Positions 14,605 to 19,081 of a DNA stretch of 19,081 nucleotides are shown in pieces. A program made the translations under genes and the position numbers. Location of the stretch: NCBI GenBank assembly GCA_037443425.1, contig JBBIOI010000065.1, forward strand, positions 1 through 19,081, read 5' to 3'. This stretch comes from JBBIOI01 sp037443425. Lineage in GTDB: Bacteria > Desulfobacterota > BSN033 > UBA1163. Under the pieces are notes generated by a model. That model saw only the letters and a list, made by a program, of their open reading frames with translations. It was not told where the DNA came from and did not search any database. How positions within the stretch are numbered: position 1 is the first letter of the stretch; every line of letters begins with the position of its first letter.

Positions 14605-14907
14605 TTACTTATTTCTCATAGACAAATATTCTTTATATTCTTTAAGGATAATGCTTCTATATTCATGGCGGGCAGAGGCTGGAATATAATTATTATATTT
14701 TTCAAGCCTTATAAGGATTTCTTCTGCAGCTTCACGATTTGCAAGTTTACCTTCTGAGTAAAGTTCATCCATTATTTCTTCTAACCCTTTTACCTGAATC
14801 TGTGTTCCATCAGGAAATCTTAATATCCGCCGACTAACTGTCGGTGTTTCTGGTTCTCATGTTACTCATCCATCTACTGGGACTTGCGATATTTTATACT
14901 CAACCAT
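14605..14907 (-). CDS. Candidate double-selenocysteine protein (Sec-x-x-Sec) of the arsenic operon
   Basis: Read with TGA as Sec, this frame gives 100 residues: MVEYKISQVPVDG, Sec14, V, T, Sec17, then EPETPTVSRRILRFPDG and a helical Glu/Lys-rich C-terminal part containing NYIPASARHEYRS, ending at TAA (14605-14607). The two TGA codons are 14868-14866 and 14859-14857. No TAA or TAG interrupts the frame. AAGGAA lies about 9 nt before ATG 14907, 44 nt after arsM on the same strand. A 5-bp hairpin with loop AGTTA begins 12 nt after the second TGA (loop at 17 nt), matching the bacterial SECIS pattern. The Sec-x-x-Sec layout parallels redox or metal-binding Cys-x-x-Cys sites. I do not recognise the family. 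Alternative: a pseudogene with two stops, less likely because both are TGA in a CxxC-like spacing. Confidence 0.72.
14830..14844 (-). promoter_or_regulatory. Putative bacterial SECIS hairpin
   Basis: On the minus strand CCGAC-AGTTA-GTCGG. The apical loop has G as its second base and starts 17 nt after the second TGA and 26 nt after the first. Both distances lie within the 16-37 nt window described for bacterial SECIS elements. Confidence 0.65.
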
Positions 14908-14925
14908 ATATTATTCCTTTTTTTC

Positions 14926-14938
14926 AGGCACACGGCCT
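14926..14938 (-). promoter_or_regulatory. Weak SECIS-like hairpin after the arsM TGA
   Basis: On the minus strand AGGC-CGTGT-GCCT, extendable by one T-G pair. The loop has G at its second base and starts 17 nt after the arsM stop TGA (14954-14952), the same distance as in the neighbouring gene. The stem is short, so this is suggestive only. Confidence 0.3.
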
Positions 14939-14951
14939 ATTTTTAAGATTT

Positions 14952-15791
14952 TCAACAACTACTATCCAATTTAAAAGCCTGTACTTTTATACTTACAACA
15001 GAATTTGATATCTCCTCTATTTTTTCAGAGAGATACCCAAGATTCTCAATTATTTTTTTAATGTTTGGATCATTGGTTAGAAATTCAATCGGGAAGAGAG
15101 TTTCATCAATTACCTTTACATCCTTGAAACCAGCTGACTCAATCTTTTTCAGATATTCGGCTTTTAAAGCTGCACCTGAGATACATCCAATATAGGTATC
15201 GATATTCTCTTTTAAAGGCTCAGGAAGTTCCTTTAGCAAAACGATATCCGAAATCATTAGCCTTCCTCCAGGTTTTAATACTCTATAAGCTTCACTAAAA
15301 ACCTTATCTTTATCAGGTGAAAGGTTTATAACACAATTGGAGATCACAACATCGATAGAATTATCAGCAATAGGTAGATTCTCGATCTCTCCCAGCCTGA
15401 ACTCTACATTTCTATACCCTCCCTTTTTAGCATTTTCTCTGGCCTTCTTTACCATCTCAGGGGTCATATCTATTCCAATGACTTTACCCTTCTCACCTAC
15501 CCTCTGCGAAGCAAGAAAACAATCAAGGCCTGCACCAGAGCCAAGGTCGAGCACAGTCTCTCCCTCTTTTAAAGAGGCCAAAGCCACAGGATTGCCACAG
15601 CCAAGACCAAGATTTGATCCTTCAGGCACAGTCTTAAGTTCTTCATCTGAATATCCAATGTTTCTGCTGATCTCCTTTAAAAAATCAGTACTCCCGCAAC
15701 AAGAACTTGATGGACCGCAGCAGGAACTTCCTTCGCTGGCGATTTCAGAATATCTTTCTTTAACAGTTTCCTTGATCTTTCTTTTTGTCAT
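14952..15791 (-). CDS. arsM: Arsenite S-adenosylmethionine methyltransferase ArsM
   Basis: The 279-residue enzyme methylates As(III) stepwise to mono-, di- and trimethylated forms using SAM. SAM motif I is LDLGSGAG (81-88), with GIDMTPEMV after it. The three cysteines needed for As(III) binding and catalysis are all present: Cys65 (LGLGCGNP), Cys153 (SNCVINLSPD) and Cys203 (YIGCISGA). The N-terminus has a cysteine-rich tail, GSSCCGPSSSCCGS (21-34), seen in several ArsM proteins. Start: the frame opens at 15821, but AAGGAG lies directly before ATG 15791. The C-terminus is SSC then TGA; if this TGA were read as Sec, the protein would end Cys-Sec-Lys-Ser at TAA 14943-14945. Third gene of the ars operon. 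Confidence 0.93.
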   Translation of the reverse strand: MTKRKIKETVKERYSEIASEGSSCCGPSSSCCGSTDFLKEISRNIGYSDEELKTVPEGSNLGLGCGNPVALASLKEGETVLDLGSGAGLDCFLASQRVGEKGKVIGIDMTPEMVKKARENAKKGGYRNVEFRLGEIENLPIADNSIDVVISNCVINLSPDKDKVFSEAYRVLKPGGRLMISDIVLLKELPEPLKENIDTYIGCISGAALKAEYLKKIESAGFKDVKVIDETLFPIEFLTNDPNIKKIIENLGYLSEKIEEISNSVVSIKVQAFKLDSSC

Positions 15792-15838
15792 TTTTTCTCC
15801 TTTATAAAAATTTTGAATCACTCGTATTTTTAAGGCTA

Positions 15839-16966
15839 TTATTTTTTTTGCTTATTACTATCAATTGGATTCCCAAAAGCTAAAGATGGTTCTTTTGCCA
15901 ATTGTGTAACCTCTTCCTTAATTTCAAAATATTTTTTACGAAATTTCAACGCTACATTAACAAGGCTGATAAGCACTGGGACTTCAACAAGTGGTCCAAT
16001 AACAGCTGCGAAGGCTTGACCGGAATTAATTCCAAAGACAGCAACAGCTACAGCAATGGCAAGCTCAAAATTGTTCGAGGCAGCAGTGAACGAAAGTGTT
16101 ACGCTCTGCGGATAATTTGCCCCCACCTTCTTGCTCATATAGAATGAAACAAGAAACATCAGCACAAAATAGATGAGCAATGGAATGGCAACTCGCACGA
16201 CATCTAATGGAATCTTTACAATAAATTCACCTTTTAGGGAAAACATCACGAGAATAGTGAAGAGAAGGGCGATCAGAGTAATTGGGCTGATCTTTGGAAC
16301 AAACTTCTGTTCATACCATTGCCTTCCTTTAGTCTTCAATCCAATAAATCGTGAAAGGATGCCAGCGATAAAAGGGATTCCAAGATATATAAAAACACTC
16401 TCAGCAATCTGTCCGATTGTTACATCTACAACTACCCCTTTTAATCCGAGAAACGGTGGAAGAAGTGTTACAAAGATGTAGGCATAGATGGAGTAAAAAA
16501 TAACCTGGAAGACCGAGTTAAATGCCACAAGACCAGCACAGTATTCGGTATCCCCTTTGGCTAAGTCGTTCCAAACAATAACCATTGCAATACAGCGGGC
16601 AAGCCCAATCATGATAAGTCCTACCATGTATTCTGGATATCCACGGAGAAAAATAATCGCAAGGACAAACATTAGAATAGGGCCAACAACCCAGTTTTGA
16701 ATTAAAGATAAGGCAAGGACCCTATAATTTCGAAAGACTTCTCCCATCTCTTCATATCTTACTTTTGCAAGTGGAGGGTACATCATTAAAATTAATCCAA
16801 TTGCAATAGGAATATTGGTTGTATCCACCTGAAATCGATCCCAGAATTTTACAATCCCCGGAAATACGTATCCCCAGCCTACACCTATAAACATTGCAAG
16901 AAATATCCATAGTGTTAGAAATCTATCAAGAAAAGAGAGTTTCTTAATAATTTTTTCTTCAGCCAT
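15839..16966 (-). CDS. acr3: Arsenite efflux transporter Acr3
   Basis: The 375-residue membrane protein of about ten helices extrudes arsenite using proton-motive force. Family hallmarks include LTLWIFLAMFIGVGWGY, QNWVVGPILMF, and GLARCIAMVIVWNDLAKGD with the essential Cys125. A conserved glutamate-containing segment near the C-terminus follows (AASNNFELAIAVAVAVFG, then GPLVEVPVLISLV). AAGGAGGATAGGGG precedes ATG 16966, 14 nt after arsR. arsM starts 47 nt downstream. The order arsR-acr3-arsM is common in anaerobes. Confidence 0.95.
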   Translation of the reverse strand: MAEEKIIKKLSFLDRFLTLWIFLAMFIGVGWGYVFPGIVKFWDRFQVDTTNIPIAIGLILMMYPPLAKVRYEEMGEVFRNYRVLALSLIQNWVVGPILMFVLAIIFLRGYPEYMVGLIMIGLARCIAMVIVWNDLAKGDTEYCAGLVAFNSVFQVIFYSIYAYIFVTLLPPFLGLKGVVVDVTIGQIAESVFIYLGIPFIAGILSRFIGLKTKGRQWYEQKFVPKISPITLIALLFTILVMFSLKGEFIVKIPLDVVRVAIPLLIYFVLMFLVSFYMSKKVGANYPQSVTLSFTAASNNFELAIAVAVAVFGINSGQAFAAVIGPLVEVPVLISLVNVALKFRKKYFEIKEEVTQLAKEPSLAFGNPIDSNKQKK

Positions 16967-16980
16967 TTCCCCTATCCTCC

Positions 16981-17358
16981 TTATCTTTTAAGTTTTCGAG
17001 CCGATTTCAATTTCATAATAGCCCTGCAACTTCCTTGCCTTTTCAACTCTATAAGTTTCTGTCTATCTATCTGAAATTGAGGCATTTTTGAAAGTTTTTC
17101 CCTAAGAAATTCAATTTGGGCTTTAAAAATTCCATTCATTGATTCTACAAATTTATAGTGCATCCAGACTCCAACCCTTTTACTTTCTGTGATTTCTGAG
17201 TGCTTTAGGTAAGCAAGATGTCTTGAGATCTTGGATTGAGATTCCCCCAATATTTCCATAAGGTCACATACACAAAGCTCCCCATGTGTTAGAAGCATTA
17301 TAATTCTTAGCCTTGTTTCATCAGATAGGGCCTTGAAAAATTGAGATAACTTTTCCAT
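16981..17358 (-). CDS. arsR: ArsR-family arsenite-responsive repressor
   Basis: The 125-residue winged-helix protein has the As(III)-sensing motif ELCVCDLMEIL (Cys29, Cys31) at the start of the DNA-binding region, followed by the recognition helix SQSKISRHLAYLK and the wing SKRVGVWMHYKF. It represses its own operon (acr3, arsM and the Sec gene) and leaves DNA when As(III) binds the cysteines. A conserved third cysteine of the classical E. coli-type site is not seen at the expected +3 position; Cys117 in the tail might substitute. Its promoter and probable operator lie just upstream. Confidence 0.93.
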   Translation of the reverse strand: MEKLSQFFKALSDETRLRIIMLLTHGELCVCDLMEILGESQSKISRHLAYLKHSEITESKRVGVWMHYKFVESMNGIFKAQIEFLREKLSKMPQFQIDRQKLIELKRQGSCRAIMKLKSARKLKR

Positions 17359-17384
17359 TTTTGATTCTTTATAATTAAATCTGC

Positions 17385-17422
17385 ATATACGAATATATAA
17401 ATTAAAAAATATTAATTGTCAA
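17385..17422 (-). promoter_or_regulatory. ars operon promoter with overlapping ArsR operator candidate
   Basis: On the minus strand TTGACA (17422-17417), 17 nt, TATATA (17399-17394). The dyad ATAT-TCGT-ATAT (17396-17385) overlaps the -10 and predicted start region, where a bound ArsR would block polymerase. The promoter call is good; the operator is inferred from symmetry and place. Confidence 0.65.
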
Positions 17423-17435
17423 TCTAAAAAGTCGA

Positions 17436-17495
17436 GACCTCTGAAAAACTATTTAAAAATCTTTTCATATTGGGAAGGTGAATTGAAAAAGCCTT
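17436..17495. repeat. Copy 2 of the AT-rich dispersed repeat
   Basis: This matches 720-779 in inverted orientation. It also ends in AAAAAGCCTT, which is inverted as AAGGCTTTT at 17659-17667. The ten bases TAAAAAGTCG occur at 17425-17434 and again at 17670-17679, flanking the whole block like a target-site duplication. This suggests an inserted small element of about 235 bp. Confidence 0.6.
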
Positions 17496-17508
17496 TAAGC
17501 CCCAAATT

Positions 17509-17607
17509 GTCATTGCGAGGCGAAGCCGAAGCAATCTCTTAAAAATTTTCATTCCGAGCTAAGCAAGAAATCTATGAGATTGCCACGCCCTTCAGGCTCG
17601 CAATGAC
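17509..17607. repeat. CATTGCGAGG-type palindromic repeat element
   Basis: Outer arms GTCATTGCGAG (17509-17519) and CTCGCAATGAC (17597-17607) are perfect 11-bp inverted repeats. Inner arms GCAATCTC (17531-17538) and GAGATTGC (17576-17583) also pair. The right half recurs in part: ATTGCCACGC at 17579 and 17616, and GCTCGCAATGAC at 17596 resembling GCTTACAATGAC at 17638. Intergenic palindromes with this wording are widespread in environmental bacterial genomes; their origin is unclear. Confidence 0.75.
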
Positions 17608-17785
17608 TTCGTCGGATTGCCACGCATCATTTTTTGTGCTTACAATGACTGATAAATGAAGGCTTTTAGTAAAAAGTCGCTCAATTTATGTATCAGTTAA
17701 TTGAAAAAGAAATTAAAAATTTAAAGAGCATCCCCACCTTCACTCACCTTAATCTTCTTCCCATTGGGGGAGAAAAAATTTATTC

Positions 17786-17881
17786 CGTAGGGTAAGGGTC
17801 CATCCCTTACCGAGAGCAGTAAGTGTATGGTAAAGGCTTGTCCCTTACCGAATGCGGTAAGCCGCAAGGGCTTACCCTACG
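17786..17881. repeat. Three-hairpin repeat array with terminal inverted repeats
   Basis: Ends CGTAGGGTAAG (17786-17796) and CTTACCCTACG (17871-17881) are perfect inverted repeats. Inside are three 21-nt hairpins, each with 8-bp arms and a 5-nt loop: 17791-17811 (GGTAAGGG/CCCTTACC), 17829-17849 (GGTAAAGG/CCCTTACC, one mismatch) and 17856-17876 (GGTAAGCC/GGCTTACC). A GTAGGGT ... ACCCTCT remnant follows at about 17901-17948. The remaining parts of the 17359-18047 gap show no gene. Confidence 0.75.
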
Positions 17882-18008
17882 AGAAATTAAAAGAATCTAA
17901 AACGTAGGGTCACATGCCGTATTTGGTTTCATTGCCACATACCCTCTCGTAAATTGACAATAGCATAATGAAAATAAATAAGTGGCTTGAATATTTTCTT
18001 TTTTTATA

Positions 18009-18032
18009 TTATATGATTAATAAATCATATAA
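18009..18032 (+). promoter_or_regulatory. Palindromic operator of the second ArsR-type regulator
   Basis: TTATATGATT (18009-18018) and AATCATATAA (18023-18032) are perfect 10-bp inverted repeats around a 4-nt centre, 16 nt before the ATG at 18048. The left arm contains TATATG/TATGAT, a likely -10, with TTGAAT at 17987-17992 as a possible -35. A dimeric repressor here would block transcription of its own gene and the permease. Confidence 0.75.
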
Positions 18033-18047
18033 TCATAGAGGAGATTT

Positions 18048-18365
18048 ATGGATGAAAAGATTCTCGAAATGAAAGCAGAAATATTAAAGATCCTCGCTCA
18101 ACCCACACGTCTAAAAATTCTTGAAACCTTAAGAAATAGGGAAAAATGCATATGTGAGATCGTTCCCTCTATAAATGGTGAGCAATCAAATGTCTCTCGA
18201 CATATCTCCCTTATGGAAAAGGCCCACCTTGTTACAACACGTAAAGAGGGGGTAAGGGTGATGGTAAAGGTGAAGAGCCCTGAAATCTTTGAAATACTGG
18301 ATATGGTTCGTACCATTTTAAGAAAACAGATGAAAGAGCAGGAGAGGATCCTTTCGAGAATCTAA
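18048..18365 (+). CDS. arsR: Second ArsR/SmtB-family metalloregulator
   Basis: The 105-residue winged-helix protein has the sensor motif EKCICEIV (Cys34, Cys36), in the position of the ELCVCDL motif, followed by the recognition helix EQSNVSRHISLMEKA and the wing TRKEGVRVMVKV. It differs clearly from the ArsR at 16981-17358, so it is not a recent copy. GAGGAG lies 6 nt before ATG 18048. The palindrome 18009-18032 is its probable binding site. The permease gene starts 24 nt after its stop, so the pair is one regulated unit, probably responding to As(III), an organoarsenical or another thiophilic metal. Confidence 0.9.
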   Translation: MDEKILEMKAEILKILAQPTRLKILETLRNREKCICEIVPSINGEQSNVSRHISLMEKAHLVTTRKEGVRVMVKVKSPEIFEILDMVRTILRKQMKEQERILSRI

Positions 18366-18389
18366 TAATCTGAGGAGGGAGAATATTAC

Positions 18390-19081
18390 ATGTTTATTAT
18401 TGAGTTAATTTATGCAGGATTGGAAGCCCTGAAAGACTATATAGCTTTGCATGTGATTACATGCCTTATTCCAGCCTTTCTTCTTGCAGGGGCAATGGTT
18501 AGTTTTATTTCAAAAGAGACGATCATCTATTATCTTGGGGCAGCTGCACATAAGATCAAATCCTTTGCCTTAGCGAGCGGGGGAAGCTTTTTTGTGGCCG
18601 CCTGTTCCTGCACAGTAATTCCAGTTTCAAGTGGTTTATATTATGGCGGAGCTGGAATAGGCCCTGCTTTTATTGTTCTCTGGGTGGCCCCAGCAGCCAA
18701 TATCTTAGCCATCATCTATACAGGGGCAATTTTGGGTTCTGAAATGGTTATTGTCCGGATTCTATCAGCACTTGCCATGGCCTTTGTGGTGGGCTGGGTA
18801 ATGAGTTTTGTCTTCCGCCGTGAAGAGGCTCAGAGAGCAGGTGGGGGGATGAGTTTGAATCCCGGGGCAGGAAAAATTATTTCCCGAAAGGATCTTGTTC
18901 TAATCCTTTTAGTGGTGGCTGATTTGCTTGCACCCAATTACCTTGTGCAGAAAGGCCCCTATCTCCATAAGGTCTATGTCTGGGCCATAGGAATGATCAT
19001 CATCGGTATCTATGCCTTCAAAGTCAAATCATGGGAGGAGATTCAGGGTTGGATGAAGGAAACATGGTGGTTTGTTCGCAT
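18390..19081 (+). CDS. DUF318/ArsP-type permease (partial, runs off the window)
   Basis: ATG 18390 follows GAGGAGGGAGAAT, and the frame is open to the window end, giving 230 visible codons. The protein is hydrophobic from the start (ALHVITCLIPAFLLAGAMVS). It contains the family hallmark ACSCTVIPVSSGLYYGGAG followed by GPAFIVLWVAPAANILAI. This CSC-x-x-P core is shared by ArsP (efflux of trivalent organoarsenicals) and the SO_0444-type permeases tied to ArsR regulators. The wording after CSC is closer to the SO_0444-like group as I recall it. Metal(loid) or organoarsenical export is the best guess. About a third or more of the protein is missing at the 3' end. Confidence 0.85.
   Translation, partial: MFIIELIYAGLEALKDYIALHVITCLIPAFLLAGAMVSFISKETIIYYLGAAAHKIKSFALASGGSFFVAACSCTVIPVSSGLYYGGAGIGPAFIVLWVAPAANILAIIYTGAILGSEMVIVRILSALAMAFVVGWVMSFVFRREEAQRAGGGMSLNPGAGKIISRKDLVLILLVVADLLAPNYLVQKGPYLHKVYVWAIGMIIIGIYAFKVKSWEEIQGWMKETWWFVR

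Noticed and set aside
14605..14907. Genome-wide reassignment of TGA as an explanation for the two in-frame TGAs.
   Set aside because: Other genes here (radical SAM, cbiM, exbB) use TGA as the terminal stop at natural C-termini, and their interiors contain none.
15337..15807. Plus-strand 156-codon ORF opposite arsM.
   Set aside because: Shadow of arsM: low-complexity composition, no ribosome binding site, no family features.
17786..17881. A CRISPR array reading of the repeated hairpins.
   Set aside because: Units are palindromic, spacing is uneven (17 and 6 nt), there are only three, and no cas gene is nearby.

Overview
The window is a low-GC (roughly one third G+C by eye) bacterial chromosome segment with short intergenic spaces. 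Vegetative promoters are unusually legible: almost every one found is TTGACA or TTGACT, exactly 17 nt, then a TATATT/TAATAT-type -10. The gene mix (small ferredoxin, radical SAM enzyme, CbiMQO transporter, arsenic methylation and efflux, likely selenocysteine use) suggests an anaerobe or microaerophile, perhaps from Desulfobacterota, Nitrospirota or a related uncultured lineage. That placement is inference; no rRNA is present. TGA is the normal stop of several genes, so the code is standard.

Layout. 1-1728 (+): a secreted helix-hairpin-helix (ComEA-like) protein that looks leaderless, then a DedA-family membrane protein and a single-cluster ferredoxin. A shared two-way terminator separates these from a sigma-70 family factor (1793-3085, -). 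3406-4805 (+): PHP-domain phosphoesterase, a frameshifted EamA-type transporter and a 34-residue, very basic small protein. 4867-11844 (+): radical SAM protein, the cobalt/nickel-type ECF transporter cbiM-cbiQ-cbiO, then dus, an alpha/beta hydrolase, prmA and rsmE (tRNA, ribosomal protein and rRNA modification). 11875-12170 (-): a free-standing gene for a 45-residue four-cysteine protein with its own promoter and terminator. 12326-13521 (-): tRNA-Phe followed by exbB-exbD. 13699-14580 (+): secreted DsbA-like thiol-disulfide protein.

14605-17358 (-) is the most interesting part: an arsenic operon arsR - acr3 - arsM - small gene. The last gene has two in-frame TGA codons three codons apart (Sec-x-x-Sec), followed at the right distance by a hairpin with a G in its apical loop. 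It reads as a 100-residue double-selenocysteine protein. The arsM stop codon is also a TGA directly after a Cys codon, with a weaker similar hairpin behind it, so ArsM may carry a C-terminal Cys-Sec pair.

17359-18047 has no gene and is packed with repeats: an AT-rich repeat also present near the left end of the window, a CATTGCGAGG-type palindromic element and a three-hairpin array. 18048-19081 (+): a second ArsR-type regulator with a clear palindromic operator, and the start of a DUF318/ArsP-type permease that runs off the window.

The likely logic of the right half: arsenite relieves ArsR; Acr3 exports As(III); ArsM methylates it; the Sec-rich protein probably supports thiol/selenol chemistry on arsenic or redox partners. 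The second ArsR unit appears to control a separate metal(loid) or organoarsenical permease.
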